Part shown: positions 26,472 through 35,995 of the stretch, piece by piece
Numbering within the stretch: position 1 is the stretch's first letter
Layout: every line of letters begins with the position of its first letter
Source of the DNA: Candidatus Hydrogenedentota bacterium
Lineage (GTDB): Bacteria > Hydrogenedentota > Hydrogenedentia > Hydrogenedentales > SLHB01
Assembly: GCA_020848835.1 (NCBI GenBank)
Contig: JADLHJ010000102.1
Coordinates: 51,487 to 115,486 of the forward strand
Length of the DNA: 64,000 bases
Reading direction: 5' to 3'
The notes under the pieces: model-generated
Seen by the model: the letters and a program-made list of their open reading frames with translations, nothing else
Database searches by the model: none
What the model was told of the DNA's origin: nothing
Program-made: the position numbers and the translations under genes

Positions 26472-26866
26472 AGGTCGAGTCCCGCGACGCTGCGCGCGGC
26501 GCGCTGCACAAAGGCATCCTCAACCTTATCGGCCGCAGCAAGCATCGCCTCCGCCTTCGCGTGCGCGTCCATCATGATACGCACGCGCTCCTCGGAAGAT
26601 TCCGCGCGCGCTTGCTCGAGGATTGCGTCCGCTTCGCGGAGCGCATCGTCGTGGACCTGCGTGATGCGTTCTCCACGTTTGCCGCGCGCGGCGTCTACAA
26701 TCTGACGTGCCCGCAGTTCGGCGTCCGCGATGCGTTCGCGCGCATCGCGCTCGGCGGCGAGTAGTTTTTCGAATTGCTGCTTCAGCATTTCGACATACCG
26801 GCGAGAGACTGGCGCGTGGGAAACCGCCGGCGCGGCGGTATTGACCGCGCAGGTGCGCTCCCCCAT
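26468..26866 (-). CDS. V/A-type ATPase stalk subunit (G/H-like coiled coil)
   Basis: Protein of 132 residues dominated by a charged helix (about 27-115: MLKQQFEKLLAAERDARERI ... ALREADAILEQARAESSEERVR), as in the G/H subunit that pairs with E in the peripheral stalk. Such subunits barely conserve sequence, so the call rests on coiled coil, size and its position as first gene of the operon. The start is either ATG 26866, used here, or ATG 26788 at the coiled coil itself; the first 26 residues look unstructured. Confidence 0.75.
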   Translation of the reverse strand: MGERTCAVNTAAPAVSHAPVSRRYVEMLKQQFEKLLAAERDARERIADAELRARQIVDAARGKRGERITQVHDDALREADAILEQARAESSEERVRIMMDAHAKAEAMLAAADKVEDAFVQRAARSVAGLDL

Positions 26867-27168
26867 CGACCTGCCCCCGCAGGTCCCCCAATTGCGGATC
26901 CCGGCGTTGAACGCCGCATCGTAGGCGACGCCGGAATTCGTTCAATTCTGTCGTATTAATTATAGCGGAAACCGGTACTTTTTGCGGGTAATTGGAACGG
27001 GAATCATGCGTGTATTTCGCGTGTTTCCAGGCGCGAACACCATTGAATCGCGCCGCATATCCCTGTCCCGCCGATAGTTGTGTGCGACGCGCGCAGCCCC
27101 GTAGGATAACCGTATCGCACCTGAATGGGCCGCAAGGTGGGCCGAGGTAATCTGGAAGGAGTTGTCGC
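26867..27168. other. Divergent control region, ATPase operon / PQQ-propeller gene
   Basis: Gene-free spacer of 302 bases. It holds the TATAAT-type -10 of the ATPase operon (see 26959) and the AAGGAG ribosome site of the propeller gene just before 27169. No clear plus-strand promoter was found. Confidence 0.6.
26959..26964 (-). promoter_or_regulatory. Consensus -10 box of the V/A-ATPase operon
   Basis: The minus strand reads CGCTATAATTAAT; TATAAT is a perfect -10, 93 bases before ATG 26866. The -35 region (about 26982-26987) is poor. Likely the main promoter of all nine ATPase genes. Confidence 0.5.
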
Positions 27169-28407
27169 ATGAAACCGTCTCTGCTGCTGTCCGCGCTGAT
27201 TTGTATTGCGGGTGCTTTCCTCGCATCGGCGGGAGACTCACCGCAGTTTCGCGGGCCAAACCGCGACGGCGTTTTCGCGGACGAGAAGGGCCTGTTGAAA
27301 TCGTGGCCGGACGGCGGGCCCAAAAAACTCTGGGTAGCAACGGGAATCGGCAAGGGTTATTCGTCGCCGTCGATTGCGGGCGGGAAGATTTATGTGACCG
27401 GCATGCGCGACGATGAAATGGGCGTGCTGTCCATATTCGATCTGAATGGCAAACTCGAAAAGACGATCGAGTACGGCCGCGAGACAACGGAAAAACAGGC
27501 ACCCGGTTCGCGCTCGACGCCGACGCTTGATGGCGATCGCGTGTATTTTCTTTCCGGGCTCGGCGTCCTGTATTGCATCGATCTGACTACCGGCACGGTG
27601 AAATGGAATGTAAATGTCCTCGAACGTTTCCCGGCAAAGCTTCCTATCTGGCACATCTCCGAATCGGTGCTAATCGACGGCGACCGCGTCATCTGCACGC
27701 CGGGCGGCGTCGATGGTGTAATCGTTGCGTTAAACAAAATGACGGGCGATACGATTTGGGCCACGACGGGATTTGAAGATACGGCGTCGTATTGTTCGCC
27801 CACGATTTTCACGCACAACGGCAGGCGCATTCTCACCACCGCCACCGCAGCTACGATTGTTGGCGCGGACGCGGAGACGGGGAAGTTGCTGTGGGCCTTC
27901 GCGCACAAAGGGCCCTATGACATTCATGGCGTGACGCCGATTTACCATGATGGTCATTTGTACTACGTCGCGGGTGACGGATTCGGCGGCGGTTTGCTAA
28001 AACTTTCGGAAGACGGCTCAAGCGTCACGCCGGTGTGGGAAAACAAATCGCTTGATTGTCTGCACAGCGGCGTTGTGCTCATCGATGGCTACCTTTACGG
28101 CACGGGCTACCGCGGCGACGCCGCGCTTGAATGCCTAGATTTCAAGACCGGCGAAGTGAAATGGAGCACGCGCGAGATTCAGGAAGGCATTGTGATCTAT
28201 GCGGATGGCATGCTCTACGTCTATGGCGATCCGAAGCAGGGCATCGTCAGTCTTGTAAAGGCGCAGCCCGGCGGTTTCGAGCGGACAGGCACCTTCACGG
28301 TCACAGATGGGGAGCGACAACACTGGGCGCACCCGGCAATCTCCAACGGCGTTCTGTTCATCCGCCATGGCGACGCGGTGATCGCCTACGATGTTCGCAA
28401 TACGTAG
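27169..28407 (+). CDS. Exported PQQ-like beta-propeller protein
   Basis: Protein of 412 residues with a Sec leader (MKPSLLLSALICIAGAFLASAG, cleavage near residue 22) and a beta-propeller built from repeats of the PQQ/BamB type (for example DLTTGTVKWN, ALNKMTGDTIWATTG, DAETGKLLWAF, LDFKTGEVKWSTRE). No cytochrome or catalytic domain is fused and no classical PQQ-enzyme active-site signature is visible, so it is probably a scaffold or sugar-binding propeller in the periplasm. AAGGAG lies eight bases before the ATG. It is divergent from the ATPase operon and convergent with the glycosidase-like gene. Confidence 0.87.
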   Translation: MKPSLLLSALICIAGAFLASAGDSPQFRGPNRDGVFADEKGLLKSWPDGGPKKLWVATGIGKGYSSPSIAGGKIYVTGMRDDEMGVLSIFDLNGKLEKTIEYGRETTEKQAPGSRSTPTLDGDRVYFLSGLGVLYCIDLTTGTVKWNVNVLERFPAKLPIWHISESVLIDGDRVICTPGGVDGVIVALNKMTGDTIWATTGFEDTASYCSPTIFTHNGRRILTTATAATIVGADAETGKLLWAFAHKGPYDIHGVTPIYHDGHLYYVAGDGFGGGLLKLSEDGSSVTPVWENKSLDCLHSGVVLIDGYLYGTGYRGDAALECLDFKTGEVKWSTREIQEGIVIYADGMLYVYGDPKQGIVSLVKAQPGGFERTGTFTVTDGERQHWAHPAISNGVLFIRHGDAVIAYDVRNT

Positions 28408-28431
28408 TAGTGCAACGCGGAGCGCGCGCGT

Positions 28432-29775
28432 TTATTGCTTCGTTTCGTGTTCCGCCCATGCGCGCAAGTCGCGAATGGCGGCGTAGAGCACGCCGGCGGC
28501 GCCGCGATATTGACCGGAACCGCGCGGCGAATTATCTAACGCGTACCACTCGTGAAAGCCGTCGTTGTCGATGACACGCTGCACCATTGGCATCAGTTCG
28601 CGATAGGCTTCTTCGGTGTAGCCGTAACGGACCAGTTGCCGGATCATGCGCGCGCCGAACCAGGTCCAATCGCCACCGTTTTGATAGCTGTACGGTTTTG
28701 CCATGCCGGGGTTCTTGAAATACCCGGCGGGATATGGTGGATACATCGTAAGGCCGATGGAGGAAGCGCCTGCGGCGCGCACGTTCTCAACCATGCGGTC
28801 CAGCGCATGCTTCACTTCCGCTTCGCTCAAGATTCCTGCCTCGATGGCCACAGCCGTGCCGCCGTGATAATAGATTTGGTTCTCGTCGAAATCCGCCGGG
28901 AACGGTGAACCGTCGAGATAAAGGTGTGGAATGAACTTTTCGCGCGATGCGTCCCACAAGTGCTTGCGCACGTTTGCGGCGATTGTGCGATGTGTAGCGC
29001 GCCATTCTTCTTTGTCCTTTGAAGACAGGTTTGGCGCAGTCCGGATAAACTCATCGATGGCTTGCAGGTACAGCGCGTTGTCGTAGATGTCGATCGCGCG
29101 ATGGCTGTTCTGATCGAATTCGACGCCCCATCCGTGTTCGGGCTGCACATCGCCCCAGTCCGCCGTCGTTGCTCCCCACACCAAGCCATACTCTTCCGAG
29201 AATCGCAGCGTGTGTACATACGTCAGCGCTCGCGCAAGTCGCGCGGACACGGTTTCGCCATCGATTACCTCGTTGAAGATGGCGAAATCGCCAGTCGCTA
29301 CTGCATACCGGCACACACCCAATACGAGCGAACTTTCCTGATCTGTCTCGACCGTGTTCTTGTGCGCGGCGAAATCCAGCGCCGAATCGCTGTAAATGAA
29401 TTTGTAGCTGACACTGGCCTGCGCCTTGGGAATGTATCCATCGACGATGTTGCCGTTTTCTCCCTGGAAGTGGAAGAACACCAGAAGCCGCTCTTTGACC
29501 GTTGCCGCGGGATAAACGTCGCAGGCTAGCTCCATGAACGTTGTCAGATCGCGAATCCAGACCTCACCGTAACCCTCGCCTGCGGTAAACCCCGTAGCAA
29601 CCATCTTCTTGGCCCGCCCAACGACATCGTGCAGTCGTGTGTCATCCAAGATGCTCTGCGCAACTGCGTGCGAAGGTTCGCGATGAAGAGACGAACAACC
29701 AATCGGCAGGATCGCGGCAATCACCGCCACCGCAACGAAACACTCGAGCAAACGAAACAATTGCTGGCAGCGCAT
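28432..29775 (-). CDS. Six-hairpin glycosidase-like lipoprotein
   Basis: Lipoprotein of 447 residues: leader ending in LPIGCSS (lipobox), then a helical body with the spacing of (alpha/alpha)6 six-hairpin glycosidases, as in VWIRDLTTFMEL, NIVDGYIPKAQA, TVETDQESSLVLG, GWGVEFDQNSHRAIDIYDNALYLQAID, YYHGGTAVAIEAGIL and YQNGGDWTWFGARMIRQL. Likely catalytic acids lie in these segments (D/E in IRDL, ETDQE, NGGDW) but the family and its sugar cannot be named with confidence. Three in-frame ATGs are possible (29814, 29793, 29775); 29775 begins a canonical lipoprotein leader and has a G-run ten bases upstream. It is probably anchored outside and acts on oligosaccharides. Confidence 0.75.
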   Translation of the reverse strand: MRCQQLFRLLECFVAVAVIAAILPIGCSSLHREPSHAVAQSILDDTRLHDVVGRAKKMVATGFTAGEGYGEVWIRDLTTFMELACDVYPAATVKERLLVFFHFQGENGNIVDGYIPKAQASVSYKFIYSDSALDFAAHKNTVETDQESSLVLGVCRYAVATGDFAIFNEVIDGETVSARLARALTYVHTLRFSEEYGLVWGATTADWGDVQPEHGWGVEFDQNSHRAIDIYDNALYLQAIDEFIRTAPNLSSKDKEEWRATHRTIAANVRKHLWDASREKFIPHLYLDGSPFPADFDENQIYYHGGTAVAIEAGILSEAEVKHALDRMVENVRAAGASSIGLTMYPPYPAGYFKNPGMAKPYSYQNGGDWTWFGARMIRQLVRYGYTEEAYRELMPMVQRVIDNDGFHEWYALDNSPRGSGQYRGAAGVLYAAIRDLRAWAEHETKQ

Positions 29776-29932
29776 AATCGTTTTCCCCCCCATGATTACG
29801 CCCTTTCCCCCCACGACAGTGTAGCCGCAGGGATATCTTGCGTGCTAGGTGGTGAGTCACACACCCACAGCAGCGGTAGGTGTGCAGACAAGTGGAGGTC
29901 GGAACGTTTTGTGCCCTAATGTTCCCAACCAA

Positions 29933-30232
29933 TCACAACGCTGTGATGGTGATGGTGTACTGAAGGCGGTCGTAGCGGTTAACGACGTCGAGGTAGAGCA
30001 TGTGGGGTTGCTCGGGCGCAGCGCGTGTGGCCGACACGAAGTCCGTGATCGCTTTCGCGAGCGATTCCACGGTAGTCACAGGGTACGCGTTCACGCTGAC
30101 GACAAGGTCTTCGTCCTTGAGCGCAATGCCGGGGACAACTGCCGCCGGGGCCTTGACGAAATAAACACCTTGACCATCGATGCTGCGCACATCATCCGGC
30201 GATGTTTGTGTCATCGAAGCATTCGTCGACAT
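29933..30232 (-). CDS. Small PDZ-like protein downstream of the kinase
   Basis: Protein of 99 residues without a leader. The middle reads VYFVKAPAAVVPGIALKDEDLVVSVNAYPVTTVESLAKAI, the PDZ pattern of a carboxylate-binding part followed by G-(L/I)-x-x-x-D-x-(I/V)-(V/L)-x-(V/I)-(N/D)-G-type turn and a helix; the canonical glycine of the turn is replaced (VNAYPV). It begins five bases after the stop of the kinase gene, in another frame, with no obvious ribosome site, so it probably depends on translation of the kinase. A peptide-binding accessory of the kinase is a fair guess. Confidence 0.6.
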   Translation of the reverse strand: MSTNASMTQTSPDDVRSIDGQGVYFVKAPAAVVPGIALKDEDLVVSVNAYPVTTVESLAKAITDFVSATRAAPEQPHMLYLDVVNRYDRLQYTITITAL

Positions 30233-30237
30233 GGCGG

Positions 30238-33200
30238 TTAGTTCGACTTGAGATCGCCCGATACGGAACGCGCATACTCTTGAAATTTCCAGAGCCTGAA
30301 CCGCTCCAGCCAGTCATCCCCTTCGCCGGGCAGGTCTTCCAAACGCCAGGGTGCCGCGTTCCAGATACGAATTGAGTTGACGTCTGGTGCACCCACTTCT
30401 GGCGGGTTGATACCAATTACTCGCTGTCCTTCGGACAAAACATCGTATTCGCGTCCCGGTGTGTATATCGCAATTACGGAGCGCCCATCGGCGCCAAACA
30501 GCGCGGTACCTTCATAGTCTCCCCAACACGGTGCATCAAGCCGGGAGAGCAGTTCGCCGCTGCGCGCGTCCCAAACGTTCACCACTTCATAGTCAGGGTA
30601 TGTCAGAATAAGATTTCCGTCACGACTGAACTCTCCTATCGATGACGACCCGTCCGGGCTACTCATCTTAAGAATCTGGGCACCTGACCGCGCATTCCAA
30701 ACACAAACCGAATCGTCGTAGGCGGAGTATGCAGTAGTGAGAATACGGTCTCCCTCGGGGCTATACGTAACGCTCCCGACCTCTGAAGAGTGCCCGCGCA
30801 GTTCCAACTCTTGATGGCCTGACTCGGTTGCGTAAACGTGGACGCTTCCGTTCTGAAAACCCACACCGATTTTTTTGCTATCCAGACGGAATCCATATGG
30901 GTGCCAGTAGCCGACCTTATCGAGCGAGATGACAGCAACTGTTGGGTCAGACTGAACATCCCAAAGCGACATCATAGAGGGGCGATCGCCAGTGTAGTTG
31001 TGGGATAGAGCAGCGACAAATCTTCCATCCGGGCTGAATCCGACGTCGTACACTCCACCGCCTGCCGGATTAATAACGAACTCGCGTATGGTAACGGAGG
31101 TCTGTGCATCCCAAACAACTGCATGGCCATTCGAATATCCGCAGACCACGAGTTTCGCATCGCTACTGAATCCAATTGATGTCACCATCGCGGACTGCTG
31201 TGTTGCGCTCGACACGAGCGAACCAGTTTCCACACTCCAGACTTGTGCAATACCTTCCGATGATCCGGTGGCCAACAATTCGCCATCTGCGCTGAATGCA
31301 GAACAATAATGGGCGGGAAGCTCCAATTTACTGACATCTTGCTTCGTGGCTACGTTGAACACCGCAAATGAACTACCCGTTCGCTTAGTCAACACATGCA
31401 AGGCAGCTTCTCTAATGCACTGGTTATACCAATCGAGGCGCAGCTCCTCATCGAGTCCCATCCCGCCGCTTCTTTCGGGTTTTAAAAGCTCCAGATAGAG
31501 ACCTGGCTGCGCGTCTACGATGCTTACGATCCCCGGAACAACACCGCTGCCAGAGCCCATCGCTTCCTCTGAATGCCATATGCGGACTCTGCCTAGTCCA
31601 TCATCGTCTGCGCGCGTGCTCCGGTAGATGTTCTCGAATCGCTGATCGGCAAGCCATTGGAGACCGCCTTCGAACGGAAATTCAGCGTCGACACGCGACC
31701 CTGTAATCGCCGACCACACCCCAACTTCCTCCGGCTCGACCTCCTTGTTTGCTTCCCAATAGGCTGGACGGATCACAATAAACTCATTTCCGGTATCGGC
31801 AAACTCCACCCTGGACATGTCTCGGCCGGGCAAACGCTCGAAATCATTGAGTGTCGCGAGGCCACTCCAGTCCGATGTGCTCCATATGTGGGGAATGCCA
31901 GTGCGAGAGAGCGATACGGCTTGATTTCCATCAGACGTGAATCCGCATATGATATGGCCCGGTAGCTCCACGACCGACATCGCATTTTCTGTTTTCCAAA
32001 CCTGCGCCGTGTGCATCGACGAAACGCGCACTACACGCGTCCATGATGTGTCAGGCAAGACTTGCGATTCGTCGGATATATCGGCAGGAACAAGTTCAGA
32101 ACCGTCCGTCAGACTTTGCAGCGTCGACGAGCCTACCAGGGCCGTACCCAAGATTCGGCTACTATCCGGACTAATGCGTGCCGGCGCGAAAACCATGGTA
32201 TCTTGTACTATCAATCCGGATTGCGCGTCCAAGACAGATACGGCCTTGTTCTTTGCTCCCCAAAAAGCAAGTCGGCCGTCTGCACTGAATCCGCACTCGT
32301 CTCCAAAGAGCCCCGATATGGACCGAGACTCTGCGAGAGCCTTCATATCAGCAGGAAACCTGACACGGCCAACCCCGTAGTTCTCCCAACTCGGCGGTTG
32401 CTCGATGAGTTGTCGGCGAGCAAGTTCTGCTTGTCGCGCGATGTCCCAGAGACGGGCCGTGCCGTCGAAAGAAATTGACAGCGCCCTGCTCCCATCAGGG
32501 CTAAGCGCCACGTTGATTATCGTTCTCGTATGACCGCGTAAGACAGCGATTTCCGTGTTCTTGGTCACGTCAAAAACGTGGATACACTTGTCAGTCCCAC
32601 CGGACACAATCCTGTTTCCATCTGCGCTAATCGCGATGCCCCAAGCATATGCCGCGTCGGCCGCCACTGTCGCGATCAGTTTCCCTGTCTTGCTATCCCA
32701 GAGTTGCGGCGGACCGCCGTCCTGAGATGCGGTGACAAAGCGCGTGCTATCCTGGGAAAATACAACCTTCGATACGGGCTGATGGATTTGCGTTACTTGC
32801 TCACCCGTACGCGTATTCCAAAGGAAAGCGCTGGTGCGCCAATCCGTTACTGCACGGTCGCCGTCCGGACTGAAGTACAAACCGTCGTCAAATTGGCTTT
32901 CGCCGTCCCGTCCTATCCGGGCGACATGTGCTCCCGTCTGCGCATCCCACCCATGCAGGACATTCCAGTCACGAAGAGTCTGCCCTCTCCGCCCAACGAC
33001 GGTGTCGTTCGAGTACGTAAATATCCGGCTGCCATCCTTATTAAAGGATACCTTCTCAATTGGCGTGCCGTGTTTCTGTTCGGTGGCTAACAGGACGTGC
33101 AGTTCGCCGGTGTCGCAGTTCCAGATTCCGGCAGAGCGGCCCGAAACGAGAACTATTTGCGTGCCATCCGAATTAAATTCCGCAATCGAAGTGGGTTCTG

Positions 33201-35910
33201 AGAGACCATTCAGCCGTAGGAGTTCTTTGCCACTTGATGAGTCCAAGAGATGTGCGAATGGTTCGAGGTTGGTGGCAATCAGTACGCGGCGACCATCGGG
33301 GCTGAATTCGCAGACGTTAATCTTTCCCTGCGCATCGAGAAGTGCCAGAACGTCTTTACCCGTGGAGAAATCAAAGAGGTGGATTTGAGACATTTCGTGC
33401 CGCGTCACAAGTTTAGATCCGTCAGGGCTGAATAAGGTATTCGGGTAGTCCGTGTCGCGGCGACCGTTTATTATGCCAATCTTCTTCCCGATTTGTGTGT
33501 TCCAAAGCTCCATCTGAGCCATGGCTGCAGATTCAGTTACGAGTCGGCTCCCATCGTGCGAGTACGTCAACCGATCAACTGCTGCGGTTGACATCGGCTG
33601 AATCCACCGCGACTCGCCCGTTTGTGTGTCCCATACTTTCAGGTTCGCGTCGGTACCAGTAGCAGCGAACAATTTTCCGTCCGGGCTGAAGGCGCACTCT
33701 TTGATTTTCCCTGCATCGGTCAGGGTGCTCGCCATGGCGGAGCCGTCGATGATGTTCCAAAACGACAGGCGACCGTCCTTCATTTGTGTCGCGAGATTTG
33801 TATAGCTTTTCTGGAAGACGACGCTGGCCTCTGATCGCGCTTCTTGCTCGGAGAGAGGGGCGAACACACCGTCGACGAGATGTCCGTCAAGTTCCAGGAC
33901 TCTTTTTCCGGTCTGCCCGTCCCACAGTTGAACTACACGCTCAGGCGAAACGGTAATTACTTTCGCACCGTCGGAGCTGAACGCTGCCAGCTCTATGGCG
34001 CCCGGGTTTTCCAGTCTTACCCGTGAGCCCATCTGCCAATTCCAGACAGATCCGGGATCGGTCGTACTCCAAATGATCAACGCGTCACGGTGTGGGCTGA
34101 GAGCGACTTGCCGCGTGGCTAGGGGATTATCATCAAGTTTCCACGTGAAGGCTTCAGGATATGCCCTGTTGAGTACCCGCCCCCACTCCCATGTCCGGAA
34201 TTCGGGTGGAACGTCCCATAGCGTAGCACGTGCTGTATCGTAATCACTCTCTTGCTCTAGCGCGGAGTCAGCAACCTGTACGGAAATTCTGGCACTCTTG
34301 ATTTGTTCGCTCGCCAGGTTCTTTTCTGCTTTGTCGCGCTCCGTCTCCGCAACGTCCCTCGCTTGTCGTATGTTGGTGTATGAATATCCCGCCAGCGCTA
34401 CGATTGCGATGAGCGCCGCAGCGGCCGTGGTGAGTACGGCCTTGTGTTTGGTCGCGAAGCGTTTGAGGTGATGTCCGAAGCCGTAGCTGTACGCTTGCAC
34501 GATCGCACCCGTCTGGAAGCGGCGCACTTCGTCGGCCATCGCGGAGGCGGATGGGTAACGGTCTTCCGTGCGTTTGGACATCGCTTTCATGCAGATCGCC
34601 GCGAGTTCCGGCGGGACCGTCGTCGCGTCGAGCGGCTCTGGGTCGTCGTCCACGACCTTCTGCAATATCTCCGGCACGGACTTGCCGGTGAACGGCGGTC
34701 TGCCAGCAAGCATCTGGTACAACACCGCGCCCAGGCTGTACACATCGGACTTCTCGTCCACTTCTGTGATCCTGCCCAGCGCCTGTTCCGGGGACATGTA
34801 GCCCGGCGTGCCCATCACCTGCCCATACTGCGTTTTTAGCGCGCTGTCCACGTCGCCGAGTTGCAGCATGCGGATGGTTTCGGCAAGGCCGTCTGCGTGG
34901 CAGTCTTCACGGTCCTTCGACTTGGCCAAGCCCCAGTCCAGCACCACCGTCTCGCCGAACTCACCCACCATCGCGTTGTCCGGCTTGATGTCCCGATGCA
35001 CGATGCCACGGCTATGCGCGTAGGCGACTGCCTGGCACAGGTCAACAAAGTGCGCGAGAAGCGCGAGCCGTTCTTGAATCGTTTTGCTTTGGGTTATCGC
35101 TTCACGCAGGGTCTTCCCGCGCACGAGTTTCATCGTGTAATAGAGCGTTCCGTCTTGCCGGTGGCCGAGTTCGTAGACCGGCACGATGGACGGGTGTTCG
35201 AGTTGGCCGGTGATGCGCGCTTCCTGCAAGAAGCGGGACAGAAAACCCATGTATTGTCGCACTGGCGTAGAGGGATTTTCGGGATCGGAGGTCGGGCGGC
35301 TGCCGGGCATCAGTTCTTTGAGCGCAACATTGCGACCAAGGAATCCGTCATGCACGAGGAGTACGCGGCCCATGCCGCCACGCGCGTGTTCGCTGACGTG
35401 GGTGTAGCGGCCGGGCGTTTCCTGCACGCCGGGGACCGCATCGGGATCCAGCGGTTTGTTGTCCAGATACACCGCCGTACCCGTCGCGCCGAAGCGGTAG
35501 CGGGAAAGATCAACGGAATTGCGGTAGGTCGCCTGCAGCACCTGATCGCCGCCGAGAGTATGAAGGGTGGCTTGCAGATCGCCCCCATGCGCGCGCACCG
35601 CTTCGTCCACCAGACGCGCGATGAATTCCACATCCGCCGGGGTCAGGACACCTTGCTGCAACAGGCGCGTGGGAATGTCTTTTGTGGTGTCCGCCGCCCA
35701 AGCACCCGCCGCCGCCATGATTTCCTGCGGCGTGACTTTGCGCAGTTGCACCGCAAAGACGCCGAATAGCAGGTTCTTATCGCCCTCGAATGGCGGGGCG
35801 CTTGATTCTTCGGCCAAACCCGCGCGCAACATGCACTTCGGGCAGCGGCCTTCAGGCGTCGCTCCGGGAATTTCCACACCGCACTTAGGGCATTTCTTCA
35901 CTTCGTTCAT
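30238..35910 (-). CDS. Zinc-ribbon Ser/Thr protein kinase with WD40 propellers
   Basis: Giant transmembrane Hanks-type kinase, 1890 residues. An N-terminal zinc ribbon uses C7/C10 and C23/C26 (CPKC pairs). The kinase domain spans about 168-470: G-loop ARGGMGRV, K198 in VALKEL, catalytic HRDIKPDN (D307), metal motif DWG (325-327), and GTPGYMSPEQA; every catalytic residue is present. A single membrane helix (about 490-511, AVLTTAAAALIAIVALAGYSY) and coiled coil follow. The rest, about 560-1870, is a long series of WD40 repeats (SPDG...W-D-x-x-(T/S)-G), enough for at least two propellers. It follows the ECF sigma gene by 85 bases, an arrangement typical of planctomycete-like genomes, suggesting one signal path. 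Confidence 0.93.
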   Translation of the reverse strand: MNEVKKCPKCGVEIPGATPEGRCPKCMLRAGLAEESSAPPFEGDKNLLFGVFAVQLRKVTPQEIMAAAGAWAADTTKDIPTRLLQQGVLTPADVEFIARLVDEAVRAHGGDLQATLHTLGGDQVLQATYRNSVDLSRYRFGATGTAVYLDNKPLDPDAVPGVQETPGRYTHVSEHARGGMGRVLLVHDGFLGRNVALKELMPGSRPTSDPENPSTPVRQYMGFLSRFLQEARITGQLEHPSIVPVYELGHRQDGTLYYTMKLVRGKTLREAITQSKTIQERLALLAHFVDLCQAVAYAHSRGIVHRDIKPDNAMVGEFGETVVLDWGLAKSKDREDCHADGLAETIRMLQLGDVDSALKTQYGQVMGTPGYMSPEQALGRITEVDEKSDVYSLGAVLYQMLAGRPPFTGKSVPEILQKVVDDDPEPLDATTVPPELAAICMKAMSKRTEDRYPSASAMADEVRRFQTGAIVQAYSYGFGHHLKRFATKHKAVLTTAAAALIAIVALAGYSYTNIRQARDVAETERDKAEKNLASEQIKSARISVQVADSALEQESDYDTARATLWDVPPEFRTWEWGRVLNRAYPEAFTWKLDDNPLATRQVALSPHRDALIIWSTTDPGSVWNWQMGSRVRLENPGAIELAAFSSDGAKVITVSPERVVQLWDGQTGKRVLELDGHLVDGVFAPLSEQEARSEASVVFQKSYTNLATQMKDGRLSFWNIIDGSAMASTLTDAGKIKECAFSPDGKLFAATGTDANLKVWDTQTGESRWIQPMSTAAVDRLTYSHDGSRLVTESAAMAQMELWNTQIGKKIGIINGRRDTDYPNTLFSPDGSKLVTRHEMSQIHLFDFSTGKDVLALLDAQGKINVCEFSPDGRRVLIATNLEPFAHLLDSSSGKELLRLNGLSEPTSIAEFNSDGTQIVLVSGRSAGIWNCDTGELHVLLATEQKHGTPIEKVSFNKDGSRIFTYSNDTVVGRRGQTLRDWNVLHGWDAQTGAHVARIGRDGESQFDDGLYFSPDGDRAVTDWRTSAFLWNTRTGEQVTQIHQPVSKVVFSQDSTRFVTASQDGGPPQLWDSKTGKLIATVAADAAYAWGIAISADGNRIVSGGTDKCIHVFDVTKNTEIAVLRGHTRTIINVALSPDGSRALSISFDGTARLWDIARQAELARRQLIEQPPSWENYGVGRVRFPADMKALAESRSISGLFGDECGFSADGRLAFWGAKNKAVSVLDAQSGLIVQDTMVFAPARISPDSSRILGTALVGSSTLQSLTDGSELVPADISDESQVLPDTSWTRVVRVSSMHTAQVWKTENAMSVVELPGHIICGFTSDGNQAVSLSRTGIPHIWSTSDWSGLATLNDFERLPGRDMSRVEFADTGNEFIVIRPAYWEANKEVEPEEVGVWSAITGSRVDAEFPFEGGLQWLADQRFENIYRSTRADDDGLGRVRIWHSEEAMGSGSGVVPGIVSIVDAQPGLYLELLKPERSGGMGLDEELRLDWYNQCIREAALHVLTKRTGSSFAVFNVATKQDVSKLELPAHYCSAFSADGELLATGSSEGIAQVWSVETGSLVSSATQQSAMVTSIGFSSDAKLVVCGYSNGHAVVWDAQTSVTIREFVINPAGGGVYDVGFSPDGRFVAALSHNYTGDRPSMMSLWDVQSDPTVAVISLDKVGYWHPYGFRLDSKKIGVGFQNGSVHVYATESGHQELELRGHSSEVGSVTYSPEGDRILTTAYSAYDDSVCVWNARSGAQILKMSSPDGSSSIGEFSRDGNLILTYPDYEVVNVWDARSGELLSRLDAPCWGDYEGTALFGADGRSVIAIYTPGREYDVLSEGQRVIGINPPEVGAPDVNSIRIWNAAPWRLEDLPGEGDDWLERFRLWKFQEYARSVSGDLKSN

Positions 35911-35995
35911 GTGCTCAAACTCCCCATCCTGTGACCTTATTCACCAAGTAATGAAGAAATGGGCCGGCAAAGGTAACGCGGCACCCCAAGAATAA

